64,000 bases of DNA from Bacillota bacterium (GTDB lineage: Bacteria > Bacillota > Clostridia > Oscillospirales > Ruminococcaceae). This document shows, piece by piece, positions 54,989 to 64,000 of this stretch. Each line of letters begins with the position of its first letter. Position 1 is the first letter of the stretch. The position numbers and the translations under genes were made by a program. A model generated the notes under the pieces. It did not search any database, had not been told where the DNA came from, and saw only the letters and a program-made list of their open reading frames with translations. The stretch lies in contig JAEZCT010000027.1 of the NCBI GenBank assembly GCA_023433405.1, forward strand, positions 1-64,000. Direction: 5' to 3'.

Positions 54989-55675
54989 CTATTTTAGCTC
55001 TCCTGCCATTGCAAGCACCAGCCGGGAAGAAATTTGCGCGGTTTTCTCCGCGAACTGTTCGAAGGAAAACTCTGCGTTGTCATCCGCATTATCCGAAATT
55101 GTGCGGATTACCACAAAGGGCACATCGTTAATCGCACAGGCGTGGGCGATGGCGGCGCCCTCCATCTCGACACAATAGGCTGTGGACGCCCTCTCCACAA
55201 TGTCTTTTTTGAGCGCGCTGTCGGTGACAAACGCGTCTCCCGTCGTGATATCCTCCACAAACAGCCGGCTGATTCCCGCGGCAGTACAAGCGCGTTTTGC
55301 GGCTTCCACCAGCACCGCGTCCGCGTCAAACCGTTCCGTGAAGGGGTAGCGGTAGGTTAAAAAGCGCAGCTCAAAATCGTGGTAATACATGGTTTTAGAA
55401 ACCACGACGTCCCCTACCGCCACCTTACCGGATAAACCGCCCGCAATGCCGGTGTTAATGACACAATCCACGCCAAAGCGGTCTATCATAATCTGGGTGG
55501 TGCAGGCAGCGTTTACCTTACCTATGCCGCTGCACGCAACCACCAGACGCTTGCCGCAATATTGCCCCACAAAAAAGGAGGTATGAGCAAACTCCTTCTG
55601 TTCACAATCCGTCAGCGAGCCCTTTAAGAGCTCAACTTCCGTTTCCATTGCGCCAATTACGCCGATTGTATTCAT
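54989..55675 (-). CDS. mtnN: 5'-methylthioadenosine/S-adenosylhomocysteine nucleosidase
   Basis: The 228-residue protein begins IGVIGAMETEVELL, the family start. It has GIAGGLSGKVAVGDVVVS and the catalytic/substrate segment YCVEMEGAAIAHACAINDVPFVVIRTISDNAD. The enzyme cleaves MTA and SAH in SAM recycling. ATG 55675 gives the usual length; a longer open frame to 55855 is not part of it. AAGGGGATGG lies 9 bases upstream. Confidence 0.94.
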   Translation of the reverse strand: MNTIGVIGAMETEVELLKGSLTDCEQKEFAHTSFFVGQYCGKRLVVACSGIGKVNAACTTQIMIDRFGVDCVINTGIAGGLSGKVAVGDVVVSKTMYYHDFELRFLTYRYPFTERFDADAVLVEAAKRACTAAGISRLFVEDITTGDAFVTDSALKKDIVERASTAYCVEMEGAAIAHACAINDVPFVVIRTISDNADDNAEFSFEQFAEKTAQISSRLVLAMAGELK

Positions 55676-55739
55676 CGTAAAACCCATCCCCTTCGGAAAT
55701 ATATATTTTAAAACGCTATATGGGGCTTCGTTCCCGCGG

Positions 55740-56174
55740 TTAGGCAATATCCTTTGCCATTGGCACATGCTCACAGTACTCTTCCCGGTAGACGTCCCCG
55801 TTTTCACGGTAACCAAGCGCCGCGTAAAAGCCCTTGACACGCACCTGCGCACCAAGAATAATACGTTTTGCGCCCATCTCTGCCGCCTTGCGCTCCAGCT
55901 CCTCCATTATGACGCGTCCAAGCCCCGCACCGCGCAAACGCTTGACGACCGCAATGCGCCCCGCGTGAACCTGGTCGCCCTCTTCTTCATACAATCTGCC
56001 CGTCGCCACAGGTGCGCCGTCCTCATCATATACGACCATATGCTGTGCAATCTCATCGATCTCATCAAACTCCTCGATGAATCCCTGCTCCACCACAAAT
56101 ATCTCGGTGCGCAGCTTGGCGGCATCATCATAGACCTCGTCGCTCTGTCCCCATTTTGTCGTATATTTCATCAT
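55740..56174 (-). CDS. GNAT-family N-acetyltransferase
   Basis: The 144-residue protein has the ElaA/YjcF-like start, FVVEQGFIEEFDEIDEIAQHMVVYDEDG, and the acetyl-CoA motif RIAVVKRLRGAGLGRVIMEELERKA. The acceptor is unknown. It may be co-transcribed with mtnN, which follows 64 bases downstream. Confidence 0.85.
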   Translation of the reverse strand: MMKYTTKWGQSDEVYDDAAKLRTEIFVVEQGFIEEFDEIDEIAQHMVVYDEDGAPVATGRLYEEEGDQVHAGRIAVVKRLRGAGLGRVIMEELERKAAEMGAKRIILGAQVRVKGFYAALGYRENGDVYREEYCEHVPMAKDIA

Positions 56175-56389
56175 TTACACGCCGCCTTTTTTCTTTTTAC
56201 GGTATTGCGATTGCTATCATTATAACGCATTTGTCTGCCTGCCGCAACTTCATGAGCGCAATTGGCGCGCCTTTTGTTAAATGATTGACAACAATACGCA
56301 TGTTCGATACACTGATGGTATTGTTAATCGAATAATAATGTTTTTAATAGGATATCGTTCTTTGACACCATGTTTTAAAGGAGTTTGCT

Positions 56390-57322
56390 ATGAATTATCA
56401 AACAGACAATTTCTGGATGCAGATGCAGGCTTATCTTCCTCCGCACAACCGGTTAGCCAACGACACCCCGCCACAGGAGTACTTTATTGATTACGAACGG
56501 TTTTCCATCCATTTGGATCACTACCTCCACCCAAAGCCTAAGGGAAGGCTTCTCTTGCTGCATGGGGTAGGCGGAAACGGGCGGCTGTTATCATTTATTG
56601 CAGAGCCGCTGCACCGCGCGGGCTATGATGTAATCTGCCCCGATTTGCCGTTATACGGCTGCACCGGCTATAGCGGCACCATCACCTATGCCGATTGGGT
56701 GGATGTCGCAAAAATGCTGGTGCACCGGTTTTCAGACATCAGCCCGCTCTTCGTATTTGGATTAAGCGCCGGCGGCTTGCTTGCATATCAAGCGGCCTGC
56801 GGCTGCGCGCAGGTGCGCGGCATTATTGCTACCTGTGTATTAGACCAGCGCGACGCTTATATCACCAAAAAAACAGCCGTAAATCCCCTGTTGGGCGCTA
56901 TCGCACCACCCTTTTTGAAAGCGGCAGCCAAGCTGCTGCCTGAGCTGCGCCTGCCTATGAAGGCAATTGCCAACATGAAGCGAATTTCAAACAATAAGGA
57001 GGTTTCCAACCTGCTGATGCGTGATGAGAAGTCGGCGGGGATAAGGGTACCGCTATCCTTTGCCGCTACCATGATTTCACCGGAGCTTGAAACGGAGCCG
57101 GAGGATTTTACGCAATGCCCCTTTTTGCTGGTACATCCGGAAGCGGATTACTGGACGGATGTTTCCTTGAGTTTGCGTTTTTTTAAGAAGCTTGCCTGCC
57201 CCAAAACCCTGCGAATGCTGGAGGGCGCGGGACATTTCCCGATTGAGCAGCTGGGGCTTGAGCAACTGGAGCGTTACATATTGGATTTCACAGACGGCCT
57301 TTGCGCAGATACACAAGGTTAA
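56390..57322 (+). CDS. Alpha/beta hydrolase
   Basis: The 310-residue protein has the oxyanion loop LLLLHGVGGNGRLLS and the nucleophile elbow FGLSAGGLLAY. A late EGAGHFPIEQ supplies the catalytic His, and EADYWTD the Asp. It resembles acylglycerol lipase/esterases; substrate unknown. AAAGGAG precedes the ATG. Confidence 0.85.
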   Translation: MNYQTDNFWMQMQAYLPPHNRLANDTPPQEYFIDYERFSIHLDHYLHPKPKGRLLLLHGVGGNGRLLSFIAEPLHRAGYDVICPDLPLYGCTGYSGTITYADWVDVAKMLVHRFSDISPLFVFGLSAGGLLAYQAACGCAQVRGIIATCVLDQRDAYITKKTAVNPLLGAIAPPFLKAAAKLLPELRLPMKAIANMKRISNNKEVSNLLMRDEKSAGIRVPLSFAATMISPELETEPEDFTQCPFLLVHPEADYWTDVSLSLRFFKKLACPKTLRMLEGAGHFPIEQLGLEQLERYILDFTDGLCADTQG

Positions 57323-57448
57323 AATTCATTGCTATTCCTCGCGGTTATCGCTATCCCCTGCCAACCGCTTTATCAACCACTGACCTAAAGAATATTCCAA
57401 ACACACGCGAAGCCGCTTGGACTGCAATCGCGGGAACGGATGAGGTTT

Positions 57449-58564
57449 ATGTCACTAAAAAGACCCTGGGAAATTATAAAAGCCGAGGCGGTGCTAATAC
57501 TCGCGGCGCTTGCCGCCATTGTCTCTATGCTGTTTGTTCCGCCTGACGTGCAATACCTTGAGTATGTGGACCCCAAGGTGCTGTCGCTGCTGCTTAGCCT
57601 GATGACCGTTGTGGCGGGCTTTCAGGACGCCGGGCTGTTTGATGCTCTTGCCCAGTGGATGATCCGCGGAGCGGGAAGTATTCGTAAGCTGACGCTTTCT
57701 CTGGTTTTTCTTTGCTTTTTCTCCTCTATGCTCATCACCAACGATGTGGCGCTCATCACCTTTGTGCCGTTCACCCTGCTGGTTCTGGGGTTCGCGGATG
57801 CCAAAAAGCTAATCTACGTCGTGGTGCTCGAGACTATCGCCGCCAATCCGGGCAGCTCGCTCACCCCCATGGGGAACCCGCAAAACCTGTTTTTGTACGC
57901 TCACTACAGCCTGAGCGCCGGGCAGTTCATGCATGTCACCCTACCCTTCGTCGCCCTCAGCGCACTTTTATTGCTTGTTCTGTGCGTCATACCCACAAAC
58001 AAAGCGGTAACAGTCAGCTTTGCAAAGCAGGTTGCCTTTCGGGACAGCAAACGTCCGTACCTGTATGCCATATTGTTTGCGGTAAGTATTGCAGGGGTGC
58101 TGGGCGTTCTCAGCCACTGGATTGTTCTTGGGGTTGTGCTGCTCTCGGTTGCCATAGCAAAGCCGCGCCTGCTTGCCAGGGTGGATTATTCCCTATTAAT
58201 TACGTTTGTCTGCTTTTTTATCTTTGTGGGGAATGTCGGTCGCATCGAATCCATTCAAAAGCTTACCTCAGGGCTCATCGCGGGGCGGGAGCTTTTATTC
58301 TCTGCCGCGCTGTCGCAGCTTATCAGCAACGTGCCGGCGGCCGTGATGCTCTCTGCCTTTACCGACCAGTCCGCTGCGTTAATTGCGGGTACCAACATCG
58401 GCGGGCTCGGCACCCTGATTGCCTCTTTGGCCAGCCTCATTTCCTTTAAATATTACAACAAGTATGATAACGCGCGACCCGGGCTGTACCTTATTGTCTT
58501 TACCGTACTCAACGTCGTATTTCTTGCAGTACTTCTGCCGGCCGCCCTGCTGATAAACCGTTAA
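57449..58564 (+). CDS. SLC13/ArsB-like anion transporter
   Basis: The 371-residue membrane protein has about ten spans and belongs to the ion transporter superfamily (citrate/divalent anion, ArsB-like). The first half has TNDVALITFVPFTLLVLG and NPGSSLTPMGNPQNLFLY; the second half repeats as QLISNVPAAVMLSAF and GTNIGGLGTLIASLASLISF. The substrate is unknown. ATG 57440 is an alternative, 3 codons longer. No clear neighbours in function. Confidence 0.85.
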   Translation: MSLKRPWEIIKAEAVLILAALAAIVSMLFVPPDVQYLEYVDPKVLSLLLSLMTVVAGFQDAGLFDALAQWMIRGAGSIRKLTLSLVFLCFFSSMLITNDVALITFVPFTLLVLGFADAKKLIYVVVLETIAANPGSSLTPMGNPQNLFLYAHYSLSAGQFMHVTLPFVALSALLLLVLCVIPTNKAVTVSFAKQVAFRDSKRPYLYAILFAVSIAGVLGVLSHWIVLGVVLLSVAIAKPRLLARVDYSLLITFVCFFIFVGNVGRIESIQKLTSGLIAGRELLFSAALSQLISNVPAAVMLSAFTDQSAALIAGTNIGGLGTLIASLASLISFKYYNKYDNARPGLYLIVFTVLNVVFLAVLLPAALLINR

Positions 58565-58591
58565 CCTGCCCCAATCGTGACGGGGCGCCCG

Positions 58592-59311
58592 CTATTGAAT
58601 ACCCAGCGCTTCGCCAACACTGCCCTGTATAAGCAGGGTCGCGCGACGGTCAAAACGGGTGGGGGTTTTGTTAATTACAACAAGCTCACGACCGCCGTAA
58701 TAATCCACAAGCCCCGCGGCCGGATAGACGGCGAGGCTTGTCCCTGCAATGATAAGCAGGTCGGCGCGGCGCAGGGCATTGGCGGCAGCGGTGAGTACGC
58801 CGCTGTCGAGACCCTCCTCATACAGCACCACATCGGGCTTAATCACCCCGCCGCAGGCACAGCGCGGAACCCCGCTGCTTTGTGCGATATCCCTCACCGG
58901 ATACGCCCGTCCGCAATCCATACAAGAATTGCGGTGTACGCTGCCGTGAAGTTCAAGAACCCTTTTACTGCCCGCCATCTGATGCAGACCGTCAATATTC
59001 TGCGTAATGACGGCGAGGAGCTTGCCGCTTTGCTCGAGGCGGGCAAGCGCGTCGTGTGCCTTGTTGGGCTTTGCGTGCAGACAGAGCATCTTTCCCCTGT
59101 AAAAATCAAAGAACTCCGCCGTGTGAGCATCAAAGAAGCTGCGGCTGAGTATCGTCTCCGGCGAGTACAGGCCGCGCTGCTGGGAATGTTCGCGATACAG
59201 CCCGTCCGCACTGCGAAAATCGGGGATGCCACTCTCCGTGGACACCCCCGCTCCGCCGAAAAACACCACGCGCTCGCTCTCTCCCACAAGCCTTTCCAGA
59301 CATTCTTCCAT
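58592..59311 (-). CDS. Sir2-family NAD-dependent protein deacylase
   Basis: The 239-residue protein has FFGGAGVSTESGIPDFRS, TQNIDGLHQMAG, catalytic His in VLELHGSVH and zinc ligands CMDC and CACGG. It removes acyl groups from protein lysines with NAD. The absence of an N-terminal extension fits bacterial CobB-like enzymes. ATG 59311 (AAAGGGG upstream) is preferred over 59374 and 59329. Confidence 0.92.
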   Translation of the reverse strand: MEECLERLVGESERVVFFGGAGVSTESGIPDFRSADGLYREHSQQRGLYSPETILSRSFFDAHTAEFFDFYRGKMLCLHAKPNKAHDALARLEQSGKLLAVITQNIDGLHQMAGSKRVLELHGSVHRNSCMDCGRAYPVRDIAQSSGVPRCACGGVIKPDVVLYEEGLDSGVLTAAANALRRADLLIIAGTSLAVYPAAGLVDYYGGRELVVINKTPTRFDRRATLLIQGSVGEALGIQ

Positions 59312-59415
59312 TGTAATCCCCTTTTTCATCGATGCTGATGCGGTTCTCGTCGTGCAACGAACCTGAAAACGCACCGTCTAAAACTAATTCCCACTAAAGA
59401 TGCAGATAGGTATTA

Positions 59416-59515
59416 TACTAATCCCCTCAAAAAGAGTCGATAAAAATCCGCATGAAAACTCATAAATTAAAGCTTTTCACTTGATTTTTATACTCTTTTA
59501 AATCGGATATTAGTA
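59416..59515 (-). repeat. Palindromic repeat R7 (MITE-like), 100 bp
   Basis: Reverse-orientation copy (TACTAATCCCCTC at the left end, ATCGGATATTAGTA at the right end). Flanked by TTA on both sides, which in the element's own direction is TAA. Confidence 0.85.
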
Positions 59516-59518
59516 TTA

Positions 59519-59747
59519 GTATAACACCACAAAACGGGTCCGCGCAACGGCGCGGCGCGATACGTTCGCCAGCCAAAAAACCGAAGAAACATTTTTTACT
59601 ATTGCCCGACAAAAGTGCTGCTCACGCTTATACGCTTTTAATCGGATAATCGTACTGGCGGTAACGCCTACAGCGTTGCCCGAATTTTTCTTAGGCTTTT
59701 GGCTAACGGCTGTTTCGCGCCGCGCCCATATTCGTTAACGAAAGAAC
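59519..59747. other. Intergenic region with repeat trace
   Basis: No gene. TTATACGCTTTTAATCGGAT (about 59627-59646) looks like one decayed end of the palindromic repeat family. Confidence 0.3.
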
Positions 59748-61313
59748 TTAAATAAAGGTATCGCCGTTAATTACCCTGCCATAGGCAAGCTTTTCAAACT
59801 CCGAGACTGGCATAGGTTTTGCAAAATAATAGCCCTGCACCATGTCGCAATCTATTTCCTTTAAAAAGTCCACCTGCTCCCTGGTCTCTATACCCTCGGC
59901 AACGACCTTCATATCCAGGTCGCGAACAATGTGCACCGCGTTGGTAACCACCTTTTTGCTCCTTACATCATTTTCTAAATCGATAAACATCATGCGATCA
60001 AGCTTAATAATATCCATAGGCAGTACGTTTAACAGGTTTAAGGAGGAGTACCCTGTGCCGAAGTCGTCCATGGAAAGGCAAAAGCCCTTCTCCCTGAGCC
60101 GGTTCATCACGTCGATAATCTGCTGGGTATCCTCCAAGAATGCCGATTCGGTGAGCTCCACCTCAATCAGACCGGTGGGCACATCGTAACGGCGAACCGT
60201 CGCCTCAAAGCGGTCCACAAAATCCGGCTGGCGGACATGCAGGCGCGACATATTCACCGCGATGGGCAGCGCCTTCTGACGTGCAGCAATCCATGTTTGC
60301 AGCACACGGCATATCTGTTCGTTCACACAGCAATCCAGCTTTAGCAGAAACCCGTTCTGTTCAAAGATGGGGATAAAATGGCTGGGCATCAAAAAACCCA
60401 TGGTCGGGTGATGCCAGCGTATCAGCGCCTCTCCTCCAACGATGGTTTCGTTTTTCAGTTCGTATTTGGGTTGTATATATACCTCAAACTCATTGTTTGC
60501 CAGCCCGTCGTACATAGACGCTTCTACAATCTGTGTTTCTGTCACCTGCTGGCGCAGCCTGTCATCGTAAAAATTGATGGAGGTATCGTAGAGCGCCTTA
60601 ATCCGATTGCGTGCAATTTGGGCGCTTTCATGGCAATAATCAATCTGCTCGCCGCCGTTCTCCATCAAGTAAATGCCGCAGGCGTAGTTTAGTGTGTAGC
60701 AGTTATTCGACGAATCGGGGTGGTAATGATTCATGTTCTCAAACAGGTGCTGTAGGCGGGCCTGCAGCTGCTCGGCACAATCATAGCAAAGCAGCATGGC
60801 AAAGTTATCGTCCGAGGATCGGGCAAACAGCTCCTCATCGGGGCCGATAAAGGCATTGATGCGTTTGGCGATATGGCGTAGGATGAGGTTTCCCTCACGA
60901 AAGCCATACGCGGTGTTAATCGCCTCAAACCTGCTTATGTCAAACAGCACATACGCGTACTTTCTGCCGTTCTTAATATATTTGAGAGCGTTTTCACGAA
61001 AGGCAAAATAATTAGCAAAGCCTGTGACACTATCCATATAAGTCATTTGCGCCAGCTGTTCTTTTGTGCGAAAGCGCAGTGCAAGCAGTACCGCAAGCAC
61101 AATGCCAAGCAGGGCGATGAGTACAGAAAATATCGTTACTTGATACGGCAAAGACATGAACGCGGCAGCTGCCTTGTAGAGAGTAGAATCCTGCGCATAG
61201 TTGCCAAAGAACACGCAGAAAGCCCCCAATCCCACCAGAGCGATTAGCATAAAGGCCAACAGAAGCAGCGCCAGTGTAATCAGACGCATTATTTTGCCAA
61301 GGTCGCTCATCAT
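59748..61313 (-). CDS. Membrane c-di-GMP phosphodiesterase (EAL) with degenerate GGDEF
   Basis: The 521-residue protein has two N-terminal spans (about 10-35 and 55-80), a GGDEF-like domain (about 90-240) in which GGDEF is replaced by SDDNF, and a C-terminal EAL domain (about 255-510). The EAL active site is complete: EALIRWHHP, IAVNMSR, VELTESAF, MDDFGTGYSSL, IIKLDRM and AEGIETREQ, followed by QGYYFAKPM. It should degrade c-di-GMP, with the GGDEF part acting as a regulator at most. AGAGGATG precedes ATG 61313. Confidence 0.9.
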   Translation of the reverse strand: MMSDLGKIMRLITLALLLLAFMLIALVGLGAFCVFFGNYAQDSTLYKAAAAFMSLPYQVTIFSVLIALLGIVLAVLLALRFRTKEQLAQMTYMDSVTGFANYFAFRENALKYIKNGRKYAYVLFDISRFEAINTAYGFREGNLILRHIAKRINAFIGPDEELFARSSDDNFAMLLCYDCAEQLQARLQHLFENMNHYHPDSSNNCYTLNYACGIYLMENGGEQIDYCHESAQIARNRIKALYDTSINFYDDRLRQQVTETQIVEASMYDGLANNEFEVYIQPKYELKNETIVGGEALIRWHHPTMGFLMPSHFIPIFEQNGFLLKLDCCVNEQICRVLQTWIAARQKALPIAVNMSRLHVRQPDFVDRFEATVRRYDVPTGLIEVELTESAFLEDTQQIIDVMNRLREKGFCLSMDDFGTGYSSLNLLNVLPMDIIKLDRMMFIDLENDVRSKKVVTNAVHIVRDLDMKVVAEGIETREQVDFLKEIDCDMVQGYYFAKPMPVSEFEKLAYGRVINGDTFI

Positions 61314-61779
61314 AGTGTCATCCTCTGCGAATTCTATGTTATATTACGAAGTGTCAGCAATTACCTTCTCGGCGCTTGGCTTAGCAGGAAGTAAAAAAGG
61401 ATTAGGCGAAAGAGCAAATCTAACGAGGGGGAGAGGTTTTGCAAAATCTTTGCTGTTACAGCATAACTATAGCATATAATTAACAGTTTCTCAACAAAAT
61501 ACAACCAAAATCGACTTGAAATTACAGTCCATTATTCGTAATTCTATGTCTTATTTAAGGTTTTTATATTTACATTCTGTTTGAAAAAACTCTTTTTTGT
61601 TGATATCGCCAGCTTCTTCAATGCATCCCTACACTATTGACAAACTGGAACCTATACCACCGGTAAGCTCCACGATTTCCATATTCATAAATATGCTTTA
61701 AATGGAATTATTATTATATTTGAACACCGGTTTTGTTTTATAACCCTACCAAAACAGTATTATACGAATCCAGTCTAGC
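61314..61779. other. Intergenic region, no gene seen
   Basis: AT-rich upstream of the EAL gene. I looked for the c-di-GMP riboswitch core and did not find it. Nothing else could be supported. Confidence 0.4.
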
Positions 61780-61892
61780 ACTAATCCCCTCAAAAAGAGT
61801 GGGATTTTAGGTAAAAATTCGCGTAAAAACCCATAGGCAAAAGCTTTTTACATGATTTATTTGCACCTATATCGATTTGAAATAATTATTAA
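61780..61892 (-). repeat. Decayed palindromic repeat R8
   Basis: ACTAATCCCCTCAAAAAGAG, then TCGCGTAAAAACCCATAGGC, AAAGCTTTTTACATGATT and TATCGATTTGAAAT match the family blocks in reverse orientation. The ends have drifted. Confidence 0.65.
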
Positions 61893-61900
61893 TGCAAAAT

Positions 61901-61925
61901 AAAACCGGTGCGACGCACCGGTTTT
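61901..61925 (-). terminator. Terminator after galE
   Basis: AAAACCGGTGC and GCACCGGTTTT are perfect 11-base arms around GAC. Both sides are A/T-rich, and it lies 40 bases past the galE stop. Confidence 0.8.
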
Positions 61926-61966
61926 AAACATAATAAAGCTTCTATTTCTGACCGACGAAGTTCGCC

Positions 61967-62971
61967 TTAAACGCCGCTTGCGGCCTGAATGAAGCGCCAG
62001 CTGTCTACACACATCTCCTCAATTCCGCGCCGTGCCTGCCAGCCTAACAGCTCACGGGCTTTGGCGGTATCCGCATAGCAGGTGGCGATATCACCGGGGC
62101 GGCGGGGGGCAAAAACGACGGGAATATCTCTGCCGCTGGCATCCTTGTATGCCTTAACAATCTCAAGCACACTGGTACCCTTGCCTGTACCAAGGTTTAC
62201 CGCCTGGGCACCCTTGTGTGCCAGCGCGTAATCCAACGCCTTCAGGTGACCGATTGCAAGATCGACCACATGAATATAATCGCGCACGCCGGTGCCATCC
62301 GGGGTATCGTAGTCATTTCCATATACGTTCAGATGAGACAGCTTGCCCGCCGCAACCTGCGCCACATAGGGCAGAAGGTTGTTGGGGATTCCGTTGGGGT
62401 TTTCGCCGATGAGCCCGCTCTCATGCGCGCCAATGGGGTTAAAGTAACGCAGCAGCGCCACGCTCCATTGCGCGTCCGCATAAGCCGCGTCGGTGAGGAT
62501 GCGTTCAATGGCTACCTTGGTATAGCCATAGGGATTGGTGGCGGAGGTTGGATAATCCTCACAAAACGGCACAGGGTTATTCATGCCGTAAACGGTAGCG
62601 GAGGAGGAAAACACAATGGTTTTACATCCAGCCTTTTCCATAACCTCGCACAGAGCAATGCTGCCCGAGAGGTTGTTATCATAATAGGTCAGCGGAATCT
62701 GCACGGATTCCCCCACAGCCTTGAGCCCCGCGAAATGGATGACTGCACCGATTTCATGTTCCTCAAAGATTGCATCCATGGCGGCCCTGTCGCGGATATC
62801 CGCGTTGTAAAACACGACCTTCTTCCGGGCAATCTGCTCGATACGCCCCACGACTTCCTCTTTCGCGTTGGAAAGGTTATCGGCAATAACCACTTCATAG
62901 CCGGCCTGCAGCAGCTCCACACAGGTGTGGCTGCCAATAAAGCCGGCGCCGCCGGTGACTAAAATTTTCAT
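61967..62971 (-). CDS. galE: UDP-glucose 4-epimerase
   Basis: The 334-residue extended SDR has VTGGAGFIGSHTCVELLQAG (NAD site), SSSATVYG (catalytic Ser/Thr) and NPYGYTKVAIE (Tyr and Lys). It interconverts UDP-glucose and UDP-galactose in the Leloir pathway and for surface polysaccharides. AAGGAGAGG lies about 11 bases before the ATG, 37 bases after galT. Confidence 0.95.
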   Translation of the reverse strand: MKILVTGGAGFIGSHTCVELLQAGYEVVIADNLSNAKEEVVGRIEQIARKKVVFYNADIRDRAAMDAIFEEHEIGAVIHFAGLKAVGESVQIPLTYYDNNLSGSIALCEVMEKAGCKTIVFSSSATVYGMNNPVPFCEDYPTSATNPYGYTKVAIERILTDAAYADAQWSVALLRYFNPIGAHESGLIGENPNGIPNNLLPYVAQVAAGKLSHLNVYGNDYDTPDGTGVRDYIHVVDLAIGHLKALDYALAHKGAQAVNLGTGKGTSVLEIVKAYKDASGRDIPVVFAPRRPGDIATCYADTAKARELLGWQARRGIEEMCVDSWRFIQAASGV

Positions 62972-63008
62972 GGAGTACCCATCCTCTCCTTGTTGTGTCT
63001 ATTTGTAA

Positions 63009-63980
63009 TTACGGCTTATTACAGTATTTATGGTACGCCTTTCGCAGCTCCTCGGCTGTCTCCTCCGGGCAGGTGGGGTTGCAGTGCGCCCACACACCGG
63101 TTTCACTCGAGGCGTTGAACTTCTGCTTATCCGCCGACCGCATGGGGGGGAAGAACTCGATGTGAAAATGGTAGTCCTGCTCCCTGCTTTCATCGTTAAC
63201 CGGTGCATTGTGCATACACATCATATAAGGGAAGGGGTATTCAAACAGGCTATCGAGCATCCCCACCGTGGACTTAAACGCGATAGCCAGCGCCCGGCGC
63301 TCGTCCTCATTGAACTCTGTAATATACTGCTTGTGGGCTTTTGAGATGATGTATACGCCATAGGGATACTCGGTGAAAAAGGGCAGAAACACCGTAAAAT
63401 GCTCGTTCTCGAAGATAATGCGTCTATCCGCTTTTTTCTCATTCTCTAGTAGCTCACAAAACAGGCAGCGCCCGTTCTTTTTATGATACTCTTTTGCCGA
63501 CTCGGTTTCAAGCGCAATTTTTTTGGGGATGAACGGATAGCCGTAAATCTGACCGTGAGGATGTGGCATGGTGACCCCTACCACGTCGCCGCGGTTTTCA
63601 AAGATAAAGCAGTATTTAATCTTTTCATCTGCGGATATCTCGCGAAAGCGCTCGCACCAGAGATCCACCAGCTTGACCACATGGTCGTTCGACAGCTCCG
63701 GCACCGTAGTGGTATGCCCCGGAGAATAAAGGATGACCTCACATTTTCCATAGGCCTTTTCCACCTCAAAGAAATCCGTCGCCACATCGTCCGGCTCCGG
63801 CGGTGTTACGGAGAGGGCGGGGAAATCATTATCATATTTATATACCTCAAAATCGTCCGGCACCTTACCGGAGCCCGGGCAGAAGGGACACCAGCCCTTG
63901 GGCATCTGCGGCCTGCCCTGCCGGTTGGATGCGATCATCACCCAATCCTGTGTCAACGGATGCCATCTTAACTCAGCCAT
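63009..63980 (-). CDS. galT: Galactose-1-phosphate uridylyltransferase
   Basis: The 323-residue HIT-superfamily protein has CPFCPGSG (zinc-binding Cys pair), a second CLFCELLE and the catalytic MPHPHGQIYGYPFIP, where the second His of HPH is uridylylated. It transfers UMP between UDP-glucose and galactose-1-phosphate. ATG 63980 with GGAGGT 5 bases upstream is preferred over 63992. galE follows, so they form an operon; galK would lie elsewhere or upstream, outside the window. Confidence 0.93.
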   Translation of the reverse strand: MAELRWHPLTQDWVMIASNRQGRPQMPKGWCPFCPGSGKVPDDFEVYKYDNDFPALSVTPPEPDDVATDFFEVEKAYGKCEVILYSPGHTTTVPELSNDHVVKLVDLWCERFREISADEKIKYCFIFENRGDVVGVTMPHPHGQIYGYPFIPKKIALETESAKEYHKKNGRCLFCELLENEKKADRRIIFENEHFTVFLPFFTEYPYGVYIISKAHKQYITEFNEDERRALAIAFKSTVGMLDSLFEYPFPYMMCMHNAPVNDESREQDYHFHIEFFPPMRSADKQKFNASSETGVWAHCNPTCPEETAEELRKAYHKYCNKP

Positions 63981-64000
63981 TTTTACCTCCATCCCGCCGC

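Noticed and set aside
58577..59338. 253-codon plus-strand ORF opposite the sirtuin gene
   Set aside because: It is the antisense shadow of the Sir2 gene, which has all catalytic motifs.
61314..61500. c-di-GMP riboswitch upstream of the EAL gene
   Set aside because: The conserved core elements of class I or II were not found.

Overview
The window looks like the chromosome of an anaerobic, motile, low-to-mid GC Firmicute of class Clostridia, probably Oscillospiraceae/Ruminococcaceae-like; the genus cannot be fixed from sequence alone. The grounds are strong AGGAGG-type ribosome sites, several TTG and GTG starts, lipoprotein solute-binding proteins, a YesM/YesN two-component pair, Clostridia-type chemoreceptors and Rho-independent terminators after many genes. 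No rRNA, CRISPR array, prophage or intact insertion sequence is visible.

Layout. 1-1.1 kb: two pieces of large serine recombinases, the scar of an integrative element. 1.6-4.3 kb (minus): a zinc/manganese ABC importer (znuA-znuC-znuB) with a readable promoter and a structured leader. 4.9-5.9 kb: a soluble chemoreceptor-like protein with reversed domain order. 6.0-18.1 kb (minus): a pectin/galacturonate catabolic run (GH28, GH105, a TIM-barrel epimerase, uxaB, uxaA, uxaC, kduI, KDPG aldolase with a VOC-like tail, kdgK), with a divergent AraC regulator at 18.4 kb. 20.8-24.1 kb (minus): YesN/YesM, divergent from a sugar ABC importer (24.6-28.0 kb) that lacks an ATPase. The importer is followed by a redox cassette: Gfo/Idh/MocA, old-yellow-enzyme with a Cys-cluster, SDR, fumarate-reductase-like flavoprotein and two more Gfo/Idh/MocA genes, with the remains of a further one (28-36 kb). 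37-38 kb: tRNA-Thr, a decayed tRNA-Met, tRNA-Arg. 38-43 kb: two chemoreceptors and a TauE/SafE permease. 43-50 kb: methyltransferase, a MutS2-like ATPase behind an attenuator-like leader, and a three-gene ABC exporter. 50-64 kb: housekeeping and accessory genes (AraC/GyrI, flavodoxin-fold reductase with TetR, BioY, MTA/SAH nucleosidase, GNAT, hydrolase, anion transporter, sirtuin, EAL protein, galT-galE).

How it fits together. Both pectinases lack signal peptides, so oligogalacturonides are probably imported (perhaps by the YesMN-controlled transporter), cut in the cytoplasm, and sent through UxaC-UxaB-UxaA or KduI to KDG, then KdgK and Eda to pyruvate and glyceraldehyde-3-phosphate. KduD, needed for the unsaturated branch, is not seen.

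The most unusual signals are: (1) a dense family of about 100-bp palindromic repeats, seven near-intact copies all flanked by TTA/TAA direct triplets, plus several decayed copies, which behaves like a MITE; (2) a promoter, 11-codon leader peptide and terminator arrangement upstream of the MutS2-like gene; (3) the redox cassette, which resembles an oxidative glycoside-cleaving pathway; (4) a five-copy GTGAAA repeat that forms the start codons of an ABC permease.
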